From contig NZ_BMVB01000028.1 of the NCBI RefSeq assembly GCF_014650495.1, forward strand, positions 1 through 61,992: 61,992 nucleotides of DNA, given 5' to 3'. Below are positions 28,900 to 37,341 of the stretch, one piece after another. Numbering within the stretch: position 1 is the first letter of the stretch; every line of letters begins with the position of its first letter. The notes below the pieces were generated by a model that made no database searches, had not been told where the DNA came from, and saw only the letters and a list, made by a program, of their open reading frames with translations. The translations under genes and the position numbers were made by a program. Source of the stretch: Streptomyces cinnamoneus (GTDB lineage Bacteria; Actinomycetota; Actinomycetes; Streptomycetales; Streptomycetaceae).

Positions 28900-31692
28900 A
28901 TGCCCGCCCCCGATGTCAGCGTCGTCGTCATCGTCCACAACGACGCCGAGCGACTGCCGCGCGCCGTGCGCTCGGTCCTCGGGCAGTCCCTGCGCCGCCT
29001 CGACGTCGTCGTCGTCGACGACTGCTCCGCGGACGGCTCCTACGGCGTCGCCCGGACCCTGGCCGCAGCCGACCCCCGCGTGCGCTGCCTGCGGCTCCCG
29101 GTCAACAGCGGCGGGTGCGGCGCGCCGCGCAACGCCGGCCTGGACGCCGCACGGTCCCCCTACGTGATGTTCCTCGACAGCGACGACGAACTGCCGTACC
29201 ACGCCTGCAAGTCACTGCTCCTGGCCGCCGAGGAGAGCGGCGCCGACTTCGTCACCGGCGAGGTCACCCGGCTCTTCGAGGAGACGGGCACGGCGGGCCT
29301 GTGGTACCCCGAACTCTTCACGGACGCCCGCCTCGTCGAGGGCATCCACTCCGCCCCGGAATACTTCCTCGACCACCTCTCGACCAACAAGATCTACCGC
29401 GCCGACTTCCTCGCCCGGCACGACCTGCGCTTCCCCGAGCACCTGCACTACGAGGACCAGCTCTTCTCCGCCCGGGCGTTCACCCTGGCGCGGGCCTTCG
29501 CCGTCGTCCCGTGGCCCGTCTACACCTGGCACCTCGCCGGCGACCCGGCGGCGGGCCCGTCCATCTCCTCCAGCAGACACAAGATCCAGAACGTCAGGGA
29601 CCGCATCACCGTCGCCGGCCTGATCGACGCCTTCCTGGAGGAGAGCGGCAACGCCGGGCTCAGGCCGGCGAAAGACGCCAAGTTCCTCCGGCACGACCTC
29701 CGCCTCTACCTCGGCGACCTGCCCTTCCGGGACCGCCGGTGGACCGAGGAGTTCGCCGCCACCGTCACCCCCTATCTGAGCGGCATCGCCCCGGAAGCCT
29801 TCGCCACCGTGCCCCGCGAACAGCAGCTCTGCCAGTACCTGCTGCGGACAGGCCGGCTCGCCGAGGCCGCCGAGTGTGCGCGCACGCTGGACCGGCCCCT
29901 GATCGCCCCGCGCCACACCGTCCGGGACGCCGCCGGACGCACCTACTGGGGCCGCACCCTTCCCGAGGACGAACAGGCCGCCGCCGCACTGGACATCAGC
30001 GACTGGCGGCTGGACGAGCAGCCCTTCGCCACCGGCCCCCTGCGCCACGAAGTGGTGCGACTGGAGCCGTCCGGGACACGCCTGCGGATCTCGCTGCGCA
30101 CCTACGACCCGGCCCGCGTGCTCGGCGGTCCCGCACCCGTCACCGCCGAACTGCGCATCGCCACCACCGCCGAACCGCTCGTCGTGCCGTTCCGCTACGC
30201 CCCGGCCCGCGGCGGGGACGGGCCGGACGCACAGATCCGCACCGCCGAGGCCGAGCTGGACCTCGGCCTGGTCCCGGTCGGCGCCAAGGGATTCCGGGGA
30301 CGGCGCCACCCGCTGGTCGCCCTGGAGCGACTGGGGCTGACCCGCAGCGACCCGCTGCTGGCCCCCGGCGACCTGCCGCCGCTGCGGGCGCGCGTCGGCC
30401 GGCACTCCGTGCGGGCCGCGTGCGAAGGACACGGCGTGGGCCGTCTCGAACTCGCCTGGGAGCGCGCCGGGGCCCTCGCCCGCGCCGAGAGCCTCGCGCC
30501 CGGCCTGTCACCCGTACGCCGCCGCATCCACCGCCTGACCCGCCGGGTGACCGGGCCCCGCGCCAAGGCCCTGACCTACCACGAGCTGCAGAAGCTGCCC
30601 ATCGACGACGGCCTGATCGTCTTCGAGGCCCTGGAGGGACGCGGCTACGCCGACAGCCCCCGCTACATCCACGAGGAACTCCAGCGCCGCCGTCTCCCGC
30701 TGCGCGCCGTCTGGTCCTACTCCGGCAGCCGCTCCTCCTACCCCGAGGGCACGGAGCTCATCCGCCGCGGCAGCTGGGAATACGTCCGTACGGTCGCCCG
30801 CGCACGCTACTGGATCGACTCGCACGGCTTCCCCGTGCTCTTCACCAAACGGCCGGGCACCCGCTACCTGCAGACCTGGCACGGCCAGGCCCTCAAGCAC
30901 ATGGGTTTCGACACCCCCGAGCTGCGGCTCGCCGGCCCCGAACGGCAGCGCCTGCACCGCGAGATGGTGGCCCGCTGGGACGCGCTCATCTGCCCCAGCG
31001 AGGAATTCGAGCGGACCTTCGTCCGGGCCAACGCGTACGACGGCGAGCTGCTGCGCACCGGGCTGCCCCGCAACGACGCCCTCGTCCGGTGGAACGACCC
31101 CGCTCAACGCGACCGCGCCACCGCCACCCGCGAGCGGCTGCAGATCCCCGACGGACGCAAGGTACTGCTCTACGCCCCCACCTTCCGTGACGGGGTGCGC
31201 GGCAGCGGCGAATCCATCCGGGTCGACCTCGCCGAGCTGGTGCGGGAGGTGGGCGAGGAGTGGACGGTCGTGATCCGGCCGCACTACTACGAGCGGTTCA
31301 CGGTCCCGCGCGAGCTGGGGCACACACTGCGCGACGGGCGGGAGTTCGCCGACCTCAACGACCTGATGCTCGCCTCGGACGCCCTGCTCACGGACTACTC
31401 GTCGGTGATGTTCGACTACGCCAACCTCGGCCGGCCCATCCTGTTCTACGCCGATGACTACGAGCGCTACCGCTCCGTCTCACGCGGCACCTACTACGAC
31501 CTGACGGACATCGCCCCGGGCCCGCTGTTCACCACCACGCGCGATCTGGGCGCCGCGCTGCGCGATCCGGTGGAGCTGCAGGAGCGGTGGGCCGGGGCCT
31601 ACGCACGCTTCCAGGCCCGCTTCAACCCCTGTGAGACCGGGCGGTCGAGCAAGGCCGTGGTCGACCTGTTCTTCGAGGGGAGCGCCCGGTGA
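28900..31692 (+). CDS. GT2 glycosyltransferase / CDP-glycerol glycerophosphotransferase fusion
   Basis: 930 residues, ATG start with GTGAGGTGA upstream. The N-terminal GT2 domain (1 to about 330) has VSVVVIVHNDAERLPRAVRS, VVVVDDCSADGS and the DxD region YVMFLDSDDELP. A middle beta-rich domain spans about 370-540. The C-terminal Glyphos_transf (TagB/TagF) domain (about 560-925) shows YLQTWHGQALKHMGF near residue 659, LLYAPTFRDG and LLTDYSSVMFDYANLGRPI near 831. TagF-type enzymes polymerise polyol-phosphate from CDP-glycerol, so the fusion would both glycosylate and extend a wall teichoic-acid-like polymer. No CDP-glycerol synthase gene is in the window. Confidence 0.9.
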   Translation: MPAPDVSVVVIVHNDAERLPRAVRSVLGQSLRRLDVVVVDDCSADGSYGVARTLAAADPRVRCLRLPVNSGGCGAPRNAGLDAARSPYVMFLDSDDELPYHACKSLLLAAEESGADFVTGEVTRLFEETGTAGLWYPELFTDARLVEGIHSAPEYFLDHLSTNKIYRADFLARHDLRFPEHLHYEDQLFSARAFTLARAFAVVPWPVYTWHLAGDPAAGPSISSSRHKIQNVRDRITVAGLIDAFLEESGNAGLRPAKDAKFLRHDLRLYLGDLPFRDRRWTEEFAATVTPYLSGIAPEAFATVPREQQLCQYLLRTGRLAEAAECARTLDRPLIAPRHTVRDAAGRTYWGRTLPEDEQAAAALDISDWRLDEQPFATGPLRHEVVRLEPSGTRLRISLRTYDPARVLGGPAPVTAELRIATTAEPLVVPFRYAPARGGDGPDAQIRTAEAELDLGLVPVGAKGFRGRRHPLVALERLGLTRSDPLLAPGDLPPLRARVGRHSVRAACEGHGVGRLELAWERAGALARAESLAPGLSPVRRRIHRLTRRVTGPRAKALTYHELQKLPIDDGLIVFEALEGRGYADSPRYIHEELQRRRLPLRAVWSYSGSRSSYPEGTELIRRGSWEYVRTVARARYWIDSHGFPVLFTKRPGTRYLQTWHGQALKHMGFDTPELRLAGPERQRLHREMVARWDALICPSEEFERTFVRANAYDGELLRTGLPRNDALVRWNDPAQRDRATATRERLQIPDGRKVLLYAPTFRDGVRGSGESIRVDLAELVREVGEEWTVVIRPHYYERFTVPRELGHTLRDGREFADLNDLMLASDALLTDYSSVMFDYANLGRPILFYADDYERYRSVSRGTYYDLTDIAPGPLFTTTRDLGAALRDPVELQERWAGAYARFQARFNPCETGRSSKAVVDLFFEGSAR

Positions 31693-32843
31693 CGACGCGC
31701 CACCTCTTCCTCGTCGGCATCGACGTCGATTCCATGGGCGGTTCCCAGCGGGTCCTGCACACCCTCGCCCAGGGTTTCGCAGGGCGCGGCCACCGCACCG
31801 AGCTCATCGGCATCCGGCCCAGTTGCGAACCGCACACCTACCTCACCGACCCGGCATACCGGCGGACCACCCTCTACGACACCCCCGCCCCGCCCGCCTG
31901 GCAGGCCGCCTCGCTCGCCGAGCGGCTGCATCCGGCACGGCTGCGCCGGGTACGCGACGAACGGGCGGCACGCAACAGGGCCCGCGGGCGGCTGGCCCGG
32001 AGGTTCGCGTCGGTCCCGGCCGGCCGCGAGGGGCTGGTGATCATCGGCTCGCCCTGGGCGGCGGTGTGGCTCGACTCCATGGAGTGGCCGCTCCACCTGA
32101 GGGCCATCGGGCAGTACCACGAGTCGTTCCTGCAGGCGTGTCACACCGTCAATCTGCAGCTGATCCTCCAGTACTACCCCGCCCTGGAGAAGGCCGTCTT
32201 CCTCAGCGAGCCGGACGCGGCGGAGTTCCGCCGCCGACGGCTGCCGAACGTGGCTGTGATGCCCAACCCCCTGCCGTTCACACCGCTCGACCCCGCGCCC
32301 CTGGACACGCGTCGGATCGGCGCCGTAGGGCGGCTCGACCCGGTCAAGCGGCTGGACCGGCTGATCGACGCCTTCGCCGCCGTCTGCCCGGCGCACCCCG
32401 GCTGGGAGCTCCACTTCTTCGGCGACGGTCCGCTGGAGCCACAGCTACGGGACCAGGCCGTCCGCCTGGGCGTCGGCGACCGGGTCAGCTTCCGGGGCAG
32501 TGCCCGCGACATGGCCGCCGCCTACCGCGAGTTGTCGGTGGTGGCCCTCACCAGTGAACGCGAGGGCCGCCCGATGGCCCTCGCGGAAGCCTCCGCAGCC
32601 GGTGTGCCCTGCGTGAGCTTCGACCTGTCGGGCGGTGTCCGCGAACTGATCGTCCACGGACGGACGGGCACCCTCGTGCCGCACGGTGACGCGGCGGCGT
32701 TCGCGGCGGCCCTGGGCGAACTGATGAGGGACGGTGCGCTGCGCGCGCGGTACGGCAGGGCGGCGCGCGAGCACGTCGCACCGCTGGCACTGCCCGCGGT
32801 GCTGGACCGGTGGGAGGCGCTGTTCGAGGAGGTGGAGCGGTGA
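31689..32843 (+). CDS. Glycosyltransferase family 4 enzyme
   Basis: 384 residues from GTG 31689, overlapping the TagF-like stop by 4 bases (GTGA). GT-B fold: N-terminal VDSMGGSQRVLHTLAQGFAG, linker with VMPNPLPF, donor-binding half GAVGRLDPVKRLDRLIDAFA, FFGDGPLEPQLR and the E-x7-E-type site SEREGRPMALAEASAAGVP. Cytoplasmic retaining glycosyltransferase using a nucleotide sugar; the coupling implies it acts on the same polymer as the fusion enzyme upstream. Convergent with the next gene, only 5 bases between stops. Confidence 0.9.
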   Translation: MTTRHLFLVGIDVDSMGGSQRVLHTLAQGFAGRGHRTELIGIRPSCEPHTYLTDPAYRRTTLYDTPAPPAWQAASLAERLHPARLRRVRDERAARNRARGRLARRFASVPAGREGLVIIGSPWAAVWLDSMEWPLHLRAIGQYHESFLQACHTVNLQLILQYYPALEKAVFLSEPDAAEFRRRRLPNVAVMPNPLPFTPLDPAPLDTRRIGAVGRLDPVKRLDRLIDAFAAVCPAHPGWELHFFGDGPLEPQLRDQAVRLGVGDRVSFRGSARDMAAAYRELSVVALTSEREGRPMALAEASAAGVPCVSFDLSGGVRELIVHGRTGTLVPHGDAAAFAAALGELMRDGALRARYGRAAREHVAPLALPAVLDRWEALFEEVER

Positions 32844-32848
32844 CGCCG

Positions 32849-34564
32849 TCACACGCCCGTCGACGGGCGGACGTCCGGGGCCCGCAGGCCGGGCCTGTGT
32901 TTCCGGAAGGGGGCGGGCCGATGGAGGGGGAAGCGCTTGCGCAGCCTGCGCTCGGCGATGGCGGCGGCGGACCGCACGCCGGGTACGAGCCGCAGCGCGA
33001 GCGAGCCGCCCGTGGCCGCGTAGGGCTGGGCCACCAGCACCCCGCACCGCGCGCTCACGGCCACGCCCGGGCGGGGAGCGGCCCCACCGTTGAACACGCC
33101 CCGTACGGCCGTCCGCAGGGTGCCGCCGTGCTCGCACCGGATGCGCACCCGGACGTCCCACACCTGGGCCGGGCCCGGCCGGCGGCCGTGGGTGGAGAGC
33201 CCGGCGAGATCGACGTCGAGCGCCGCGGTCCAGCCCGCCTCCTCGGCCGCCAGCGGGGCCGTGTGCTCCACCACCGTCCCGTCACGGTCCTGCAGCCGCA
33301 GCTCCACGTCGACCGTGTGCGGGCGGGCCGCCGCCAGCCGCCCGTACAGGTCGTGGACGCGCAGGTGCAGCCGGGCCCGGGGGCCGAGTCCCCGGGACAG
33401 CGCGGCGTCGACGGTCACCGGCAGCCGGCGGGCCGGCTTCGCGCCAGGCCCGGTGAGACCGTCGAGGAACACCTCCGGGAGGTCCGGCGCCCAGACCGGC
33501 CGTCCGGCGGCCTCGGCGTAGGGCGGGAGCAGCCGGGCGGGACGGGCCGCCAGCTGGGCCAGGCGCTCCAGGTCACGCGGGACCGGCGAGGACAGGACGA
33601 CCCGGGCGATCCAGCGGGCCGGGGCACGGGCGGCGCACAGGTCGGCCTCCTCGTAGGCGGCCAGGCAGTCACGGGCCACCCGCCACCAGGCGCTGCCATA
33701 GGCGGGCCCGTGGGAGGGCAGTTCGCGGGCGTACATGCGCAGGTCGTGGTCGAGGAACTTCACCCGTGCCGCGTGGGCGAGGGGCTTGCTGCCGGCGTCG
33801 AGGAAGACGTCCACGCCGTGCTGGTGGGCGAGGACGCGGGCTTGCCAGTTGGCGACGCTGCCGCGATCGAGGGAGATCGACGGCCGCGCCGCGTTCCGTC
33901 GCACGTGCCAGATGTAGACGGGGTCGGGGACGGTCGCCACCCGGGGACCGGCCGCGAGGACGCGTGCGGTGAAGACGAAGTCCTCGTAGTGGAAGGCGCC
34001 CTCGGGGAAGGCGATGCCGTGGCCGGTGAGGAAGGCGCGCGCGTAGAGCTTGTTGACGCAGAGGGTGTCGTGCAGCAGGGCGGGGTGTTCCTCGGGGGAG
34101 CCATGGACGGCGGGCCTGCGGTAGAGGCCGCGCTGCCAGGGGGTGTCCCGCCGCCGGGGGAGCTCACGGCGTACACACAGACCCGCGGCAACGGGGACGT
34201 CGTGCCGCAGTGCGGCGCCCAGCAGGGCGGCCACCGCGCCCGGAGGGAGCGCGTCGTCGCTGTCCAGGAACATCACATACGGCGCGGTGGCGGCCCGTAC
34301 GCCGTCGTTGCGGGGGGTGCCGCAACCACCGCTGTTGACGGTGCGGTGGACGACCTTCAGGCGGGGTTCGCGCTTGGCCAGGCGGTCGAGGATGTCGCCG
34401 GTGCCGTCCGTGGAGGCGTCGTCCACGGCGACGACCTCGGCGACGACCGGGCCCTGGGCCAGGGCGGAGCGGATGGCGTGGGCGATGTGCCCGGCGTCGT
34501 CATAGCCGATGACGATCACGCTGACCTGCGCGGTGGCAGGAGTTCCGCTCCCGTTCACTGTCAC
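32849..34564 (-). CDS. GT2 glycosyltransferase with C-terminal beta domain
   Basis: 571 residues if started at GTG 34564 (GTG 34558 is two codons later; ATG 34606 would add 14). No ribosome-binding site is seen, so a leaderless start is possible. The N-terminal GT2 domain has VSVIVIGYDDAGHIAHAIRS, VVAVDDASTDGTG and YVMFLDSDDALP. It is clearly paralogous to the GT2 half of the 28900-31692 fusion (shared VNSGGCGxPRN and CVNKLY/STNKIY stretches). The C-terminal half is a predicted beta-rich domain without a TagF domain. Probably adds a sugar to a cell-surface polymer. Convergent with the GT4 gene. Confidence 0.85.
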   Translation of the reverse strand: MTVNGSGTPATAQVSVIVIGYDDAGHIAHAIRSALAQGPVVAEVVAVDDASTDGTGDILDRLAKREPRLKVVHRTVNSGGCGTPRNDGVRAATAPYVMFLDSDDALPPGAVAALLGAALRHDVPVAAGLCVRRELPRRRDTPWQRGLYRRPAVHGSPEEHPALLHDTLCVNKLYARAFLTGHGIAFPEGAFHYEDFVFTARVLAAGPRVATVPDPVYIWHVRRNAARPSISLDRGSVANWQARVLAHQHGVDVFLDAGSKPLAHAARVKFLDHDLRMYARELPSHGPAYGSAWWRVARDCLAAYEEADLCAARAPARWIARVVLSSPVPRDLERLAQLAARPARLLPPYAEAAGRPVWAPDLPEVFLDGLTGPGAKPARRLPVTVDAALSRGLGPRARLHLRVHDLYGRLAAARPHTVDVELRLQDRDGTVVEHTAPLAAEEAGWTAALDVDLAGLSTHGRRPGPAQVWDVRVRIRCEHGGTLRTAVRGVFNGGAAPRPGVAVSARCGVLVAQPYAATGGSLALRLVPGVRSAAAIAERRLRKRFPLHRPAPFRKHRPGLRAPDVRPSTGV

Positions 34565-34574
34565 AGAAAACAGT

Positions 34575-34587
34575 CTTATCCGATAAG
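34575..34587. promoter_or_regulatory. Palindrome in the divergent GT2/GT39 promoter region
   Basis: CTTATC-C-GATAAG is a perfect 6-bp palindrome with one central base, 10 bases upstream of the proposed minus-strand GTG start and 67 before the plus-strand ATG. A third half-site, CGATAA, lies at 34590-34595. The 34562-34600 patch is much more AT-rich than its surroundings. Candidate operator or overlapping divergent promoters. Confidence 0.5.
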
Positions 34588-34653
34588 TGCGATAAATGGG
34601 CACCATGGTCACCCATGCGGGGCGGGACGGGGAGAGACGGGGGAGGGACGCAG

Positions 34654-36429
34654 ATGGGACCGATGGCGCTACCGACGGCACTGCCGGCGGTGCTGCGGAC
34701 GCTGCTGTGGACCGTGCTGAGACCGGCGGCACGGCTTGCCGGACGGCAGGGGGATGCCGGCCGGCACGGGGGCGTGCGGTCTGGGGGCAGTAGGTCTGAG
34801 GACGGCCGGTCTGGGGACGGTAGGGCTGGGGACGGCCGGTCTGAGGACGGCCAGTCCGGGAACGACCGGTCCGGGGATGGTGACCAGTCCGGGGACGGCC
34901 GGTCCGGCGGGCGGCCCGATAGCGGCGGGGCCGGCAGCCGGTCCAGTGGCCGAAGCGGGGGCGGGCGGCGTGTCCCGGCCGTGCTGGTGCCGGCCGTGCC
35001 TGCGGGTGTCATGTTGCTGCTCGGCCTGTGGGGGCTGGACCGGGGCACGATGTGGCGGGACGAGGCCGCCACCTTCCAGGTGGCCCGCCGCTCCCTGCCC
35101 GAGATCTGGCACATGCTCGGCAGCATCGACGCCGTGCACGGCCTGTACTACCTGCTGATGCACCCGCTCCTCGCCCTGCGTGCCGACGAGACGGTGCTCC
35201 GCCTGCCGTCCGTGGCGGCGGCCGCCGCCACCGCGGCCCTGGTGGCCGTGATCGGCAGCCGGCTGGCCCGGCCCCGGGTGGGGCTGTGGGCGGGGCTGCT
35301 CTACGCGGTCACCCCGTTCGTCAGCCACTACGCGCAGGAAGGCCGCTCGTACGCCCTGGTCGCCGCCGGCGCCGCCCTGGCCACATGGCTGCTCATACGG
35401 GCCGTCGAGGACGGCTCCCCGTACCGGCGCTGGGTGGCGTACGGGGCGGTGGTCGCGGTCACGGCGCTGCTCCACGAGTTCGCCGTGCTGCTGCTCGCCG
35501 CGCACGCCGTGACGTTGCTCGTCTCCCGGGTGCCGTGGCGCACGCTGCGTCGCTGGGGGTGTGCGGCGGCGGGGGCGTGCGGGGTGCTGGCGCCGCTGGC
35601 GGTGGTCTCCCGGCGCCAGAGCGAGCAGGTCGCGTGGATCCGCACCCCCGGCCCCGAGCAGGCGCAGGCGCTCCTCCGCTCCTTCGCGGGCCCCGGCGAG
35701 GGCGTCCTGACCGTCGTCGTGCTGCTGGCCGTTGTGGCGCTGCTCCTGCCGCTGCCCCGGACGGGGCCGTTGCGGCTGAACGCGGTCGCCCTGCCGCTGG
35801 CCCTCGTTCCGCCGGCCCTGCTCTACCTCGCCTCCCAGCGCCAGCCGCTCTTCCTCGACCGCTATCTGCTGTTCAGCCTGGCGGGTGTGCCGCTGCTCGC
35901 CGCGGCCGGCGCGGAACGGCTGCTGGGGGCGGTGCCGTGGCGCCGGGCCGTGACGGTGGCGGGTGTCGCGGTGGTTGCCGCGGCCTTCGCCGTCCAACTG
36001 CCCGTCCAGGAGCGGGAGCGATTGCCGGCGAGCCGGGGCGACGAACTCGCCCGGGTGGCCTCGGTGGTGGGACGCATGGCGCGGCCGGGGGACGCGGTGC
36101 TGTTCCTGCCGCTCCACGAGCGCCGCACGGCCCTGGCCTATCCGCGGGAGTTCGCGGGGCTGCGCGACCTCACCCTGAAGCGGTCGCCGGCCGCCTCCGG
36201 CACGCTCCTGGGCGAGGAAGTGGGCACGGCGGAGCTGCGGGCCCGGCTGGGCCGCCTCCCCCCTCGCGGGCGGGTGTGGGTGGTGGCGGACTCGACCACG
36301 GTAGGCACCCCGTGGTTCCGTGCCCAGCGCGCCGAGCGGGCCAAGGCCGGGGCACTCGACGCGCTGTACAGGGAGGAGTCCACCGTGTTCGTCCGCGGCG
36401 GTGCGATATCGCTCTACCTGCGCCGGTAG
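34654..36429 (+). CDS. GT39/ArnT-like mannosyltransferase family membrane protein
   Basis: 591 residues from ATG 34654, preceded by GGGAGGG at 34641-34647. After a short hydrophobic start, a repetitive Gly/Asp/Ser/Arg cytoplasmic segment occupies residues 46-88. Then come about ten helices beginning VPAVLVPAVPAGVMLLLGLW. The motif MWRDEAATFQVARRSLPEI carries the catalytic Asp-Glu pair of the GT39/PMT fold, followed by HYAQEGRSYAL and FLDRYLLFS. A C-terminal soluble domain of about 115 residues follows. Predicted to transfer a sugar from polyprenyl phosphate on the outer face of the membrane. Convergent with the ABC permease genes. Confidence 0.83.
   Translation: MGPMALPTALPAVLRTLLWTVLRPAARLAGRQGDAGRHGGVRSGGSRSEDGRSGDGRAGDGRSEDGQSGNDRSGDGDQSGDGRSGGRPDSGGAGSRSSGRSGGGRRVPAVLVPAVPAGVMLLLGLWGLDRGTMWRDEAATFQVARRSLPEIWHMLGSIDAVHGLYYLLMHPLLALRADETVLRLPSVAAAAATAALVAVIGSRLARPRVGLWAGLLYAVTPFVSHYAQEGRSYALVAAGAALATWLLIRAVEDGSPYRRWVAYGAVVAVTALLHEFAVLLLAAHAVTLLVSRVPWRTLRRWGCAAAGACGVLAPLAVVSRRQSEQVAWIRTPGPEQAQALLRSFAGPGEGVLTVVVLLAVVALLLPLPRTGPLRLNAVALPLALVPPALLYLASQRQPLFLDRYLLFSLAGVPLLAAAGAERLLGAVPWRRAVTVAGVAVVAAAFAVQLPVQERERLPASRGDELARVASVVGRMARPGDAVLFLPLHERRTALAYPREFAGLRDLTLKRSPAASGTLLGEEVGTAELRARLGRLPPRGRVWVVADSTTVGTPWFRAQRAERAKAGALDALYREESTVFVRGGAISLYLRR
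34791..34915 (+). repeat. Degenerate short tandem repeat in the GT39-like gene
   Basis: About eight imperfect copies of a 15-base unit (consensus near GGTCTGGGGACGGCC) encode an S/A-G/E-D-G-R-type pentapeptide run in the N-terminal cytoplasmic region. The frame is kept throughout. Likely variable in length between strains. Confidence 0.85.
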
Positions 36430-36456
36430 GCACGCCACAGGACACACCGTGGGGCG

Positions 36457-37341
36457 TCACTTCACCGCCCCGGCCATCACCCCGCTCACGAACTGGCGCT
36501 GGAAGGCGAAGAAGACCGCCAGTGGCACGATCATCGAGAGGAAGGCACCCGAGGCGAGGATGTCCACGTTGTCCCCGAACTGACGGACCTGCTGCTGCAG
36601 GGCCACGGTGATCGGAGGGTTGCCGCTGTCGGCGAAGATCAGGGCGACCAGCATGTCGTTCCACACCCACAGGAACTGGAAGATGCCCAGGGAGGCGATG
36701 GCCGGTCCGCCGAGCGGCAGCACCACGCGGGTGAAGAGCCGCAGCTCGCCCGCCCCGTCCAGGCGTGCCGCCTCCAGCAGTTCGCGTGGGATCTCGGCGA
36801 AGAAGTTGCGCAGCAGGAAGACGGCGAAGGGCAGTCCGAAGGCGGTGTGGAAGAGGATGACGCCCACGGTGGATTCGAAGATGCCCAGGGTGTTGAAGAG
36901 CTTCGCCACGGGAATGAGAGCGACCTGCACCGGGACCACGAGCAGACCGACCACGACCATGAACCACCAGTCCCGGCCGGGGAAGTCCAGCCAGGCGAAG
37001 GCGTATCCGGCGAGTGCGCCGATGAGGATGACCAGCGCCGTCGCCGGAATGGTGATCAGAGCGGTGGTCAGGAGGGACTCCATGACCTTGTCGTTGCCGA
37101 ACAGCGTGCGGTAGCTCTCCGTCGTGAGCTGGGCGGGATGGCTGAAGACCTGCCACCAGCCCGAGGACGCGATGTCGGACTTGTCGCGCAGCGAGGACAG
37201 CAGCAGCCCCACCGTCGGCATCAGCCAGAACAGCCCGACCACGATGAGGAGCGCCTGCGTCGCGCCGCCGCCGAGGCGGGCGGCGATGCGGGAGGGCAAC
37301 GACTGCTTGGCCCGTACGACCGTGTTCGTGGTGGTGGCCAT
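36457..37341 (-). CDS. Carbohydrate ABC transporter permease (MalG-like)
   Basis: 294 residues from ATG 37341. Six helices of the MalG/binding-protein-dependent transport inner membrane family. The EAA loop reads ELLEAARLDGAGELRLFTRVVLP, preceded by FHTAFGLPFAVFLLRNFFAEIP. The start shares one base with the upstream permease stop (TGATG), so the two are translationally coupled. No ATPase gene is present; Streptomyces sugar importers of this type usually share the MsiK ATPase encoded elsewhere. Substrate unknown. Confidence 0.93.
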   Translation of the reverse strand: MATTTNTVVRAKQSLPSRIAARLGGGATQALLIVVGLFWLMPTVGLLLSSLRDKSDIASSGWWQVFSHPAQLTTESYRTLFGNDKVMESLLTTALITIPATALVILIGALAGYAFAWLDFPGRDWWFMVVVGLLVVPVQVALIPVAKLFNTLGIFESTVGVILFHTAFGLPFAVFLLRNFFAEIPRELLEAARLDGAGELRLFTRVVLPLGGPAIASLGIFQFLWVWNDMLVALIFADSGNPPITVALQQQVRQFGDNVDILASGAFLSMIVPLAVFFAFQRQFVSGVMAGAVK

